The position numbers were made by a program, and so were the translations under genes. From contig OY730440.1 of NCBI GenBank assembly GCA_963422655.1, positions 1,550,001 through 1,614,000 on the forward strand: a DNA stretch of 64,000 nucleotides, read 5' to 3'. The DNA is from CATQHS01 sp963422655. GTDB taxonomy: Bacteria > Actinomycetota > Acidimicrobiia > Acidimicrobiales > Aldehydirespiratoraceae. The notes beneath the pieces were generated by a model. It was not told the origin of the DNA and did no database searches. It worked only from the letters and a program-made list of their open reading frames with translations. Every line of letters begins with the position of its first letter. Position 1 is the stretch's first letter. Of this stretch, positions 17,240-25,150 are shown in pieces.

Positions 17240-18699
17240 AAGGCGGCTCCGGGCCGGACCGAACCCGAACCCAGATCACCGAACCGGTACCCCGCTCGTC
17301 CTGGTTCACGCTGGTTACCGTCTCGGCCGCCGTGTTCATGGTGGCAATGGAGCTCACGGTCATCGCCTTGGCCCTACCCGAGATCCGCAGAGCCTTTCCG
17401 GAGGTCACAGAATCGGCCCTGTCATGGGTGGTGAGCGCTTACAGCCTGGGGGTGGGCGCCCTGCTGCTGGTGGCGGGCTGGCTGGCCGACCGCCACGGTC
17501 GGCGCCGAGTGTTCCTGATCGGGGTGATCACCTTCACCCTGGGGTCGCTGGCGGCCGGCATGTCCACCAGCCCGGCGATGCTGATCACGGCCCGGGTCGT
17601 CCAATCCATCGGCGGGTCCATGCAATTCCCGGCCGGGCTGGCTCTGGCCCTCACCGCCTTCCCCCGATCGCGCCACCAGTTCGCCATCGGAGTCTGGGGG
17701 GCGATGGGCGGTCTGGCCGCCGCCCTGGGGCCCAGCCTGGGCGCGCTGCTGATCAGCGGGTTCGGGTGGAGGTCGGTGTTCTTGGTAAACGTACCGGTGG
17801 CTGTGGCCGTGCTGGTCGTCGGACCTCGCATCCTGATCGAGAGCACCGGGGGGGATCTTGCTGACCGGCGGGTCGAGATCGTAAGCGTGCCGCTGGCATC
17901 GCTGGGGGTCGGATCTGTCATTCTCGGAATTGTTCAGGGCCAGTCCTGGGGGTGGGGATCGACTTCCACCTCGGCTGCGTTCGGGGCCGGCGCGGTGATG
18001 CTGGCCGTATTCGTGGCCCGCAGTCTCAGGCACCCCGAACCTCTGTTCGACCTGCGGCTTTTCCGGCTCCGATCCTGGACGGTCGGAATTCTCGGCACCC
18101 TGCTGTTCTCCGCCGCCTACTTCTCGCTGGCGGTGCTGCTGCCCAGCTTCGTCCAAGAGACATGGCGATGGTCGGTGATCGAGACCGGTCTCGCCATCGC
18201 GCCCGGACCCTTCCTGTCCTTCCTCATCCCTCCCTACGCCGGCCGGCTGGCCGATCGGATCGGGAACGCGCCGATCCTCATGGTGGGAGCCGGTTTCGGA
18301 GTGGCGGGTATGGCGTGGTTTCTGGTCACCCTCACGGTCGAACCCCGACTGGATCATTTCCTCATCGGCAACTTGTTGATCGGCGTGGCCGCGGGTCTGT
18401 GCTTCGCCCAACTGGTGGGGGCTACCCTTCGGGACGTGCCAGCCGGCATGTACGCCCGGGCCGGCGCCGGTCGTACCACCATCTTCCAACTGACGCTGGC
18501 CATGGCGGTGGCGCTGGCCTTCACCATGATCGGCGAGCCCGAAGGGTCTGGAGCCATGCTGGCGGCCTACCGACGAGTCTGGGTGGTCAGCCTGGTTTGC
18601 TTCGTAGGATTGTTCGCAGTGTTCGCTTTCATGTACCCACGCCGGGACCGGTTACCAGCGGTGCCGGCCGCTACCCGGCCCACCGAGGTCAGCCTGTGA
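17236..18699 (+). CDS. MFS transporter of the DHA2 (EmrB/QacA) type
   Basis: The 487-residue membrane protein has about 14 hydrophobic segments. It has the DHA2 pattern near the start (AMELTVIALALPEIRRAF), the loop 2-3 motif GWLADRHGRRRVFLIG and a GPSLGALLI-like motif C. Such proteins export drugs or small metabolites by proton antiport. The GTG start at 17236 overlaps the malate synthase stop (GTGA), and the gene ends in another GTGA overlap with the LLM oxidoreductase. Both neighbours are thus translationally coupled to it. Substrate unknown. Confidence 0.9.
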   Translation: MKGGSGPDRTRTQITEPVPRSSWFTLVTVSAAVFMVAMELTVIALALPEIRRAFPEVTESALSWVVSAYSLGVGALLLVAGWLADRHGRRRVFLIGVITFTLGSLAAGMSTSPAMLITARVVQSIGGSMQFPAGLALALTAFPRSRHQFAIGVWGAMGGLAAALGPSLGALLISGFGWRSVFLVNVPVAVAVLVVGPRILIESTGGDLADRRVEIVSVPLASLGVGSVILGIVQGQSWGWGSTSTSAAFGAGAVMLAVFVARSLRHPEPLFDLRLFRLRSWTVGILGTLLFSAAYFSLAVLLPSFVQETWRWSVIETGLAIAPGPFLSFLIPPYAGRLADRIGNAPILMVGAGFGVAGMAWFLVTLTVEPRLDHFLIGNLLIGVAAGLCFAQLVGATLRDVPAGMYARAGAGRTTIFQLTLAMAVALAFTMIGEPEGSGAMLAAYRRVWVVSLVCFVGLFAVFAFMYPRRDRLPAVPAATRPTEVSL

Positions 18700-20009
18700 A
18701 GTTCGGCATCTTCTACGAGCACCAGCTCCCCCGACCCTGGAACGACGGCGATGAACACCGGCTGTTCTCCGAAGCGCTCGAGCAGGTGGAGCTGGCCGAC
18801 CGGCTCGGTTTCGATTACGCCTGGGAGGTCGAGCATCACTTCCTCGAGGAGTACTCGCACTCCTCGGCGCCGGAGGTGTTCCTCGCCGCTTGCAGCCAGC
18901 GCACCGACCGGATCCGGCTCGGCCACGGCATCGTGTTGATGCCCCCGAGCTACAACCACCCGGCCCGAGTGGCGGAACGGATCGCCACTTTGGACTTGGT
19001 GTCGAACGGCCGGGTGGACTTCGGCACCGGTGAGTCGTCGTCGATCCTGGAGCTGGGCGGCTTCGGAGTCGATGCCGATGCCAAGCGGTCGGCCTGGGCC
19101 GAAGCGGTCGAGCAGTGCTGCAACATGCTGGTCATGGACCCCTACCCGGGGTACGAAGGCGACTACTTCTCGATGCCGTGCCGCAATGTCGTGCCCAAGC
19201 CGGTGCAGAAACCCCATCCGCCGCTGTGGGTGGCATGCTCGAACCGGGAGACGATCAAGCTGGCGGCCCGGCTCGGGATGGGCGCCCTCACCTTCTCCTT
19301 CGTGGACCCCGACGAAGCGGGCCAGTGGGTGCAGGACTACTACCGGATCCTGACCGACGAGTGCGTGCCGATCGGTCACACCGTCAACGCCAACATCGCC
19401 ATGGTCACCGGACTGTCGGTGCATCCCGATGAGGAGGAAGCCAAACGCCGCGGTCTGGACGGTTTCCGGTTCTTCGGTTACGGCCTCGGTCACCACTACG
19501 TATTCGGCCGGCACCGGCCGGGCCGCACCGATATCTGGTCGGCCTATCAGGCCGAGCGCGAGTCGATGCCAGACCACGGCGAACGCAGCGGCATCGGGAC
19601 GCCCGACCAGGTTCGGAACCACCTGCGAAGCTACGCCGAAGCCGGCGTCGATCAGGTGGTGTTCATCCAGCAGGGCGGCAAGAACCGCCACGACCACATC
19701 TGCCAGACCCTGGAGCTGTTCGCAGAAACCGTGATGGGTGACTTCGCCGAGGGCGAAGCCGAGCGGGAAAGAGCCAAGACCGACCGGTTAGCGCCCAGTA
19801 TCGCTGCCGCCATGGCCCGCAAAACGCCGATGCCGGCCTTGGCCGACGAAGAGATCCCCGTCTTCGAGGCCTTGGGGCGTTCCATCGCCAAGGCCCTCCC
19901 CGCCGAGCAGCTACAAGAGGCCCGCAAGGTGATCAAGACGTGGACCCGAGCCGCCACTCCCCTGTACGTCCCCGACGAAATGCTCGACACGGTCGAGCTT
20001 CGCGGCTGA
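18696..20009 (+). CDS. LLM-class flavin-dependent oxidoreductase
   Basis: This 437-residue protein has the bacterial luciferase-like TIM-barrel fold. Signatures are the start MKFGIFYEHQLPRPW, WEVEHHFLEEYSHSSAPEVF near residue 45, and LGHGIVLMPPSYNHPARVAER. The luciferase-type EVEHHF and a C-terminal extension of about 80 residues suggest an FMN-using monooxygenase group rather than a classical F420 enzyme. The start GTG overlaps the MFS stop as GTGA. The extension includes a charged helical region after residue 350. Substrate unknown. Confidence 0.88.
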   Translation: MKFGIFYEHQLPRPWNDGDEHRLFSEALEQVELADRLGFDYAWEVEHHFLEEYSHSSAPEVFLAACSQRTDRIRLGHGIVLMPPSYNHPARVAERIATLDLVSNGRVDFGTGESSSILELGGFGVDADAKRSAWAEAVEQCCNMLVMDPYPGYEGDYFSMPCRNVVPKPVQKPHPPLWVACSNRETIKLAARLGMGALTFSFVDPDEAGQWVQDYYRILTDECVPIGHTVNANIAMVTGLSVHPDEEEAKRRGLDGFRFFGYGLGHHYVFGRHRPGRTDIWSAYQAERESMPDHGERSGIGTPDQVRNHLRSYAEAGVDQVVFIQQGGKNRHDHICQTLELFAETVMGDFAEGEAERERAKTDRLAPSIAAAMARKTPMPALADEEIPVFEALGRSIAKALPAEQLQEARKVIKTWTRAATPLYVPDEMLDTVELRG

Positions 20010-20034
20010 GCCATAACTCGAGTCCAGGTCCACG

Positions 20035-20643
20035 ATGACGATCACGCTGCCCCCGCTTCCCTACGCCGAAACCGCGCTGGCGCCTCACATCAGCGCCCGC
20101 ACCCTGAGCTTGCATCACGGCCGTCACCATGCCGGCTACGTAGCGCGAGTCAACCACCTAATCGGCGGCGCTTCTCTCCAGGACTCGACGCTGGGCGAGA
20201 TCGTGGTAGCCGCCGAACCGGGAGAGCTGTTCAACAGCGCGGCTCAGGCCTGGAACCACGATTTCTACTGGCACTGTATGACACCGGGCGGCGGCGGTGA
20301 TCCGAGCGGCGATCTGGCCGCTCGGATCGATCGAGACTTCGGATCGGTCGATGCCTTCAAGACGGAGTTCGCAGCCGCGGCTCGATCCAAGTTCGGGTCG
20401 GGCTGGGTCTGGTTGGTGAACACGGGTTCGGGCCTGCGGATCGTGTCGACCGACGACGCTGGTACCCCCATCACCGACGGCCTGAACCCGCTGCTGACCA
20501 TCGACGTATGGGAGCACGCCTACTACCTCGACTACCAAAACGCCCGGGCTGCATACATCGACGCCTTCATCGAGCACTTGGTCGATTGGGAATTCGCGGC
20601 CGCATGTTATAAAAGTGAATTATCGGCCGGGTCATATGGGTGA
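20035..20643 (+). CDS. sodB: Superoxide dismutase, iron type by residues
   Basis: Dismutates superoxide in the cytoplasm. The 202-residue protein has all metal ligands: H27, H75 (in AWNHDFYW), D157 and H161 (DVWEHAYYLDY). Q71 in AAQAWNH is the outer-sphere glutamine position used by Fe-SODs, so iron is more likely than manganese. Length is normal. It lies 25 bases after the LLM oxidoreductase, a flavoenzyme that may leak superoxide, and may be read with it. Confidence 0.95.
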   Translation: MTITLPPLPYAETALAPHISARTLSLHHGRHHAGYVARVNHLIGGASLQDSTLGEIVVAAEPGELFNSAAQAWNHDFYWHCMTPGGGGDPSGDLAARIDRDFGSVDAFKTEFAAAARSKFGSGWVWLVNTGSGLRIVSTDDAGTPITDGLNPLLTIDVWEHAYYLDYQNARAAYIDAFIEHLVDWEFAAACYKSELSAGSYG

Positions 20644-20730
20644 CCCGGCCGGTCCGACGGCGTTGCCGTGAGTCGGCCCTTCGAGCCAAAGCCGACCGGG
20701 TGAGCAGATGTTGGAGTACCGAGGTACGAG

Positions 20731-21057
20731 ATGTTCAGCGGAGCCGGCTCCTGGAAAGGCGTACATCCCCATCAACGTATAGAGGAATACGCGAAAGCTC
20801 TGTCAGTGCTCGGAGATGTAGAAGCGGCCGTTGCCTACGCGTCGCTGCTGGTAGCTGACGAGAACCACGAACAGGAGCAGTACGCCATCAACTTGATCCG
20901 CAAAATGCAAGCCACCGGTGGACCAGTCGGAGACTGGACCGGGCTGGCCATCCCGCTCGACAACTACGTCGACAGCGTTTACTTCGCCCGGTCGGACCAG
21001 AACCGCGGCATTCAGCTTGACCCACAGATCCGCACCTATCGAACCTCGTGGCCGTGA
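20731..21057 (+). CDS. Hypothetical protein
   Basis: A 108-residue frame starts MFSGAGSWKGVHPHQR and looks partly alpha-helical (RIEEYAKALSVLGDVEAAVAYASLL). No family is recognised. A GAGG lies about nine bases before the ATG, and a strong hairpin (21074-21102) follows the stop by 16 bases, which favours a real transcription unit. Base composition at third positions looks less GC-rich than in neighbours, which is a point against it or a sign of transfer. Confidence 0.45.
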   Translation: MFSGAGSWKGVHPHQRIEEYAKALSVLGDVEAAVAYASLLVADENHEQEQYAINLIRKMQATGGPVGDWTGLAIPLDNYVDSVYFARSDQNRGIQLDPQIRTYRTSWP

Positions 21058-21073
21058 CACGTTGCAAACGTCA

Positions 21074-21102
21074 GCCGGGGCCCACCACTGGCGGGCCCCG
21101 GC
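21074..21102. terminator. GC-rich hairpin, probable terminator
   Basis: GCCGGGGCCC and its exact reverse complement GGGCCCCGGC are separated by nine bases. The 10-bp perfect stem lies 16 bases after the hypothetical gene and before the XRE regulator. There is no T-run, as is usual for actinobacterial terminators. Confidence 0.6.
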
Positions 21103-21189
21103 GAGGGGTAGACCGACGCACCTCGGTTGACCCGAAGTGGCTTGCAGCCTGTACTGACTGTACCGCAACCTCGAACGGGCCGGGACCGG

Positions 21190-21216
21190 GATCGGACCCG
21201 GGAACCGGGTCCGATC
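21190..21216. promoter_or_regulatory. 12-bp perfect inverted repeat upstream of the XRE-cupin regulator
   Basis: GATCGGACCCGG and CCGGGTCCGATC are separated by GAA, ending 28 bases before the regulator's ATG. Dyad symmetry next to a helix-turn-helix gene suggests an operator for autoregulation. It could also be a second terminator hairpin for the genes before it. Confidence 0.45.
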
Positions 21217-21244
21217 CGAACGGCGGGGATGTAGTTTTCCGCCA

Positions 21245-21865
21245 ATGAGCGCCACCGCGCCGTCACATCCCCATGAGGCTCATTCCGGCAAGGACCACGA
21301 CACGCTCGCTTTGGGTGAGCTGGGTCGAGCGGTTCGGAGCCGCCGTAACCACCTGAGGCTCACCCTCAGCCAGGTCGCCGAACGCTCCGGGCTGTCGGTG
21401 CCGTTTCTGAGCCAGGTGGAGACCAGCTTCGCCGCTCCGAGCCTGACCTCCCTGTTCGCCATAGCCAGGGTTCTCGACACCACGCCGGAACGGCTGCTGG
21501 CTGGTCCGGTCTCGGCCGAGGTAGTGGTCACACCTGGAGACGAGGGCCAGCGGTACGCCATCACCGACGCCATCAGAACCGGGTTCCGGCGCCAGCTCAC
21601 TGGCTTGGGTGAGCCGTTCAGCGCGGCGGAGTACGTCATCGAGCCCGGATCCGATATCGGAGGATTCTTCTCGTCGGCGGGGCGCGAGATGATCCACGTA
21701 ACCGAGGGAAAGCTGGCTGTAGACCTCGATGACGGGACCGGTCATCTCGTCACGCACCAGCTGGGGACTGGCGACACGATGGTCTACTCCACCGCCACCC
21801 GCCACCGATGGCGCCACTTGGGCGGGTCCACCACGAAGTTCGTCCACGTCTCGGCGCCAGGCTGA
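21245..21865 (+). CDS. XRE-family regulator with C-terminal cupin sensor
   Basis: The 206-residue protein has an N-terminal helix-turn-helix (about residues 24-80, LTLSQVAERSGLSVPFLSQVE) and a C-terminal cupin (about 125-205, including REMIHVTEGKLAVDLDD). This architecture is that of PuuR/SutR-type repressors and activators that sense a small metabolite. It lies in a one-gene unit with an inverted repeat just upstream that may be its operator. It may control itself, the SOD/LLM genes before it or the oxygenase operon after it. Confidence 0.9.
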   Translation: MSATAPSHPHEAHSGKDHDTLALGELGRAVRSRRNHLRLTLSQVAERSGLSVPFLSQVETSFAAPSLTSLFAIARVLDTTPERLLAGPVSAEVVVTPGDEGQRYAITDAIRTGFRRQLTGLGEPFSAAEYVIEPGSDIGGFFSSAGREMIHVTEGKLAVDLDDGTGHLVTHQLGTGDTMVYSTATRHRWRHLGGSTTKFVHVSAPG

Positions 21866-21928
21866 GCCGAGGCCGGATTCACTGGTTCACTTTCTCGGCC
21901 GCTGAGGGCGTCTCATTACTGATGAAGG

Positions 21929-22330
21929 TCACGCGTCTTGCTTTACCAGTTCGAAGGTCACGTGGTCGCAGTCGATGCAGAAGGTGTCTTCGGTGACGGT
22001 CAACAGGGGGGCAGAGTCGCTGACCGGCAGATGTAGGCACACGTTGCCAGTGGTGGTAACTCCGTGAGCGACAGGGTCATAGGGCAGTTCGTGGTTTATG
22101 AACACGGAATCGCACTCGTTGCTGAAAGCCAAGTCGAATCTGGGGTTACCGACAGTTCCCTCTTGGGCCGCTTCGCTGTCTGGTGGGGCGTCGTAGCGGG
22201 CCGACATAGTGACGAGGGTGTACCGGTGTGCTGTGAGCGGAGGGTCGTTGAACTGGTTGTCCTCGAGAATCTCCTCGGTGGCGTCGAGCTCAACGGCCAG
22301 GACTTCTACCCAGTAACCGGGGTGTGACAG
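21929..22330 (-). pseudogene. 5'-truncated remnant of a secreted DUF4352-like protein
   Basis: An open frame runs from just after a stop at 22331-22333 to the stop at 21929. The only ATG is at 22207, inside conserved-looking sequence. Reading from the edge gives GYWVEVLAVELDATEEIL, then NQFNDPP and YTLVTMSARYDA, which I recognise as the beginning of the immunoglobulin-like DUF4352 type domain of actinobacterial lipoproteins. The later part has GNVCLHLPVSD and four cysteines. The signal peptide, lipobox and linker are missing, and the 14-bp tandem repeats begin where they should be. It is best read as a gene that has lost its 5' end. The remaining 92-residue frame from 22207 might still be made. 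Confidence 0.6.
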
Positions 22331-22334
22331 TTAA

Positions 22335-22387
22335 GGGTGAGGCAGTGAGGGTGAGGCAGTGAGGGTGAGGCAGTGAGGGTGAGGCAG
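22335..22387. repeat. 14-bp tandem repeat, about 3.8 copies
   Basis: The unit GGGTGAGGCAGTGA is repeated perfectly at 22335, 22349 and 22363, with a partial fourth copy at 22377. It borders the truncated remnant gene and so marks a probable slippage or deletion site. Confidence 0.95.
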
Positions 22388-22410
22388 ACAGCGGACCGTC
22401 TTCGATCCGT

Positions 22411-22442
22411 CCTCAGGAGGTCTCGGCCTCAGGAGGTCTCGG
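22411..22442. repeat. 16-bp perfect tandem duplication
   Basis: CCTCAGGAGGTCTCGG occurs twice back to back, 35 bases before the 3' end of the phytanoyl-CoA-dioxygenase-like gene. The 22331-22476 stretch holds only these two repeats; I see no gene there. Confidence 0.95.
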
Positions 22443-22476
22443 AAAGGTTTTGGACGCCGCGGTTCGGGCCGAGTCG

Positions 22477-23325
22477 CTACCGTCGGAGATTCGATGAGGG
22501 CGTGATCAGGGGGAACACCTCACCGGCAATCCGGTCGCCGGTAGTCAGACCGTGGGGCAGCAGCTTCCAGAACGTGGCCGCCTGCTCGCCCTGGTCGAGG
22601 TAGCAGGTGTCGGGGTGGGCCCAGCGGGTCGACAGCCGGCGGAAGTCCCGATCGGCCACCTCCCGCACGCCGGTGGCATGCAGGGTGCGGGAGTCGATGG
22701 CTACCGCGTCGCCGGCTCGCAGGTCCCAGGTGGTCACCGGGAACCGGTCGGCGTCGGCGTCGATGTCGGGAACCGGTTCCAGATCCGATCGTCCACCGAT
22801 GGTGCTCGCTGTGGCCGAGAACTCGATCGGCGCGTAGGTGACTCCGGTGGCGTGCGAGCCGGCTACCACCCGCAGGGCGGCATCGGCCCGCACGTCGTCG
22901 AGGGTGACCCAGATAGTGACGAAGGGTCGATCCAGGTTGTAGTAAGGGTGGTCCTGGTGCCAGGGACTGGCCGACACCGCCCCCGGCTCGGAGCTGAACC
23001 ACTGGTCCTCGATCAGCACCACCGAGTCGGTACCCACCAAGTCGACGGCCAAGGCGGTCAGCGGGGACGATCGGGTCAGCTCGGCGATATCGGGATCGTC
23101 GAACCAGCGGAACAGGTCGCTGTCCACCCGGAGCTCGTCGGGCCCCGACAGTACGCCGTAGAACTGGCTGGGACTGGAGCGGCAGCGGTCGATGGCACGG
23201 TGGAGCCGATGGCACCACCGACGGTCCAAGAGCCCCGGAACCACCACCACGCCTCGGGCTTCGAGCTCGGAGTTGCAGTCGGATCGAACGGGCCCTGCAG
23301 AGGTGGCGGGGCGATCAGAGGGCAC
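22477..23325 (-). CDS. Phytanoyl-CoA dioxygenase (PhyH) family oxygenase
   Basis: The 282-residue protein is of the Fe(II)/2-oxoglutarate dioxygenase type. The iron ligands are H123 and D125 (PWHQDHPYYN) and H216 (SRTLHATGV), with arginines in the following FRRLSTRW for 2-oxoglutarate. Most family members hydroxylate small molecules, not phytanoyl-CoA. The GTG start at 23325 overlaps the Rieske gene by 11 bases; it is the last gene of the minus-strand uptake and oxygenase operon. It may carry out a second hydroxylation of the imported compound. Confidence 0.88.
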   Translation of the reverse strand: MPSDRPATSAGPVRSDCNSELEARGVVVVPGLLDRRWCHRLHRAIDRCRSSPSQFYGVLSGPDELRVDSDLFRWFDDPDIAELTRSSPLTALAVDLVGTDSVVLIEDQWFSSEPGAVSASPWHQDHPYYNLDRPFVTIWVTLDDVRADAALRVVAGSHATGVTYAPIEFSATASTIGGRSDLEPVPDIDADADRFPVTTWDLRAGDAVAIDSRTLHATGVREVADRDFRRLSTRWAHPDTCYLDQGEQAATFWKLLPHGLTTGDRIAGEVFPLITPSSNLRR

Positions 23326-24595
23326 GGGTAGTCACCGCGGTCGCCATCAGCTTGGCGTAATGGGCCATGTAGCCCCGCTGGGGAGCTTCGGACGTGATCG
23401 AACCCGTCACCACCCCTTCAGCCACCTCACCGGCATCGTCGGGAAGGCCCCGGCTCATGTCGATCCACTCCATCTCGGGAATGGACAGACCCCGCTGGAC
23501 CCGCTCGAACATGTCGAGGTCGTCGGGAGTGCCGAAGTTCACGAAATCCTCGTCCACCCGGAGCCGTAACAGATCGATTTCGTAAGGCGCGCCGGGAGCA
23601 GAAGTGAGCCACAGCCACAGCCGGGTCCGGTCCACGGCCAGCGGCTCGACCACCAGCAACTGGTTGCCGACGAAGATGAGGTTCGGGAACAGCGAGAGGT
23701 TCACCATGGAACCTGTGGCCAGATCGAGATGGTCCTGCATTCCGGCATCGATCAACGCCGATTCGAGAGGTTCACGGAACGGCACGTCGCGCATGGTGGC
23801 CCACGGACCCTGGGGGATCCCCGGCCGCTGATCCACCAGCATGTGGCCGTTGCCCAAGGCCTTCGAGATCATCGGGGTGGAGCCGGGGTCGCGGGCCAGC
23901 ACCGTCTCCACGTCGACCGTCTGGCCCAGATTGTTGTAAGAGTGATGGGCGAAGGTGGCGTGGAGGCCGTCGGCCGCGTTGTCCCATGACAGCTTCCAGT
24001 TGCCGACGAACTCGAGGCGCTGCGGTGAAGCAAGCACCACCATCTCACCGCCGGGGTGGCGGTCGATGATGGTGTCGAGGGACTCACGGGCCGGGCCGAG
24101 CCACACCTCCAAGGGTTCGGGATCGGGATGCAGTGTGGCAAAAACGAAGCCCCGGTAACAGTCCACCCCCAGCCGGCCCAGCGAAAGGACGGACCGATCC
24201 CCGACCGGATGATCGGCGGGGAAGGGGATAGCTGCCAACCGGCCATCGGTGGCGTAGGTCCAGCCGTGGTACGGGCAGGTGAAGCTCTTGGCGCAGCCAC
24301 GATCCTCGACCGCGAGGATCGTGCCCCGATGGGAGCAGCGATTAAGGAGGGCATGCACGGTGCCGTCGGCGCCCCGGGTAACCAGCACTGGGCGCCGGCC
24401 CAATGTCACCGTCTTGTAATCACCGGGACCGGGGATCTCGCTCTCGTGGGCGACGTAGCACCATGACGCCGCGAACACCCGGGTCATCTCCAGCTCGAAG
24501 ATCTCCGGGTCGGTGTAGACACGACGATGCACCCGGTCGGGCTGCACCAGATTCTCGAACATCTCCGGCGACAGATCGGATTCGACGGCAGTCAA
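23315..24595 (-). CDS. Rieske non-heme iron ring-hydroxylating oxygenase, alpha subunit
   Basis: The 426-residue protein has the Rieske [2Fe-2S] motif C87-S-H89 and C107-P-Y-H110, and the mononuclear iron site D209, H212 and H217 (NAADGLHATFAHH). Such enzymes dihydroxylate or demethylate aromatic or other substrates with electrons from a reductase. The small subunit gene lies nine bases upstream. A TTG start at 24595 is supported by GAGGAG five to six bases before it. No ferredoxin or reductase gene is in the operon, so electrons must come from elsewhere. The substrate is probably what the ABC transporter brings in. Confidence 0.93.
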   Translation of the reverse strand: MTAVESDLSPEMFENLVQPDRVHRRVYTDPEIFELEMTRVFAASWCYVAHESEIPGPGDYKTVTLGRRPVLVTRGADGTVHALLNRCSHRGTILAVEDRGCAKSFTCPYHGWTYATDGRLAAIPFPADHPVGDRSVLSLGRLGVDCYRGFVFATLHPDPEPLEVWLGPARESLDTIIDRHPGGEMVVLASPQRLEFVGNWKLSWDNAADGLHATFAHHSYNNLGQTVDVETVLARDPGSTPMISKALGNGHMLVDQRPGIPQGPWATMRDVPFREPLESALIDAGMQDHLDLATGSMVNLSLFPNLIFVGNQLLVVEPLAVDRTRLWLWLTSAPGAPYEIDLLRLRVDEDFVNFGTPDDLDMFERVQRGLSIPEMEWIDMSRGLPDDAGEVAEGVVTGSITSEAPQRGYMAHYAKLMATAVTTRAL

Positions 24596-24604
24596 GAGAA
24601 CTCC

Positions 24605-25150
24605 TCAGAGCACGAAGCTGGGGTTGCGCACGCCGATGGTCAGAGCGGGCAGGATCAGAATCTTGGTGCGGCAGCGGAAGTGATCACCGACGAGCTCGTG
24701 GATCTGGTGACCGGCAAGCTGCTGGCGCCGGCCATGGCGCTGCTCGTCGAGGATCAGCGAGGAACGGGCCACGACCCGGCCGGTATCGGCCCAGGCCTCC
24801 ACTCCGGTGACGATTCGTGTGGTTCGCGACGGTGGCTGCTGGCCCCAGGCCGTGCGGTCGCGGCGCCAACCGACCCGTTCACCGAGTCGTCGATGGTCGT
24901 CGAGAAAGAGGGACTGGTCCCGGCCGGGGTGGGCGGGGGTCGACAGCGGCACCCACAGGACGGCGTCGTCGGTGAAGGATTCGAGCCACTCCTCGAATCG
25001 TCCTCCGTCCAGCAGACGTCCTTCATGGACCAAGTGTGAGGTGACCGTGGCCACCAAGGCCGGCTCGGCCGGCGGCCGCCCCTCCACTCCCGCGAGCAGG
25101 GCGGCCAGATCGTCGTAACGGGCTCCGACCGCGGCTTGGGGCAGTCTCAC
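24605..25150 (-). CDS. Ring-hydroxylating oxygenase beta subunit (NTF2-like)
   Basis: The 181-residue protein has the cone-shaped NTF2-like fold of oxygenase small subunits, with VTSHLVHEGRLLDGGRFEEW at about residues 38-57, the FTDDAVLWVP strand and a later LILDEQRHGRRQ. It forms hetero-oligomers with the alpha subunit encoded nine bases downstream. The GTG at 25150 overlaps the permease stop as GTGA; the open frame continues upstream to 25729, but that part is antisense-like shadow within the permease gene. Confidence 0.85.
   Translation of the reverse strand: MRLPQAAVGARYDDLAALLAGVEGRPPAEPALVATVTSHLVHEGRLLDGGRFEEWLESFTDDAVLWVPLSTPAHPGRDQSLFLDDHRRLGERVGWRRDRTAWGQQPPSRTTRIVTGVEAWADTGRVVARSSLILDEQRHGRRQQLAGHQIHELVGDHFRCRTKILILPALTIGVRNPSFVL

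Noticed and set aside
20803..21255. A 150-codon minus-strand frame over the hypothetical gene and the spacer
   Set aside because: It crosses two strong hairpins, lacks a ribosome site and has no recognisable features.
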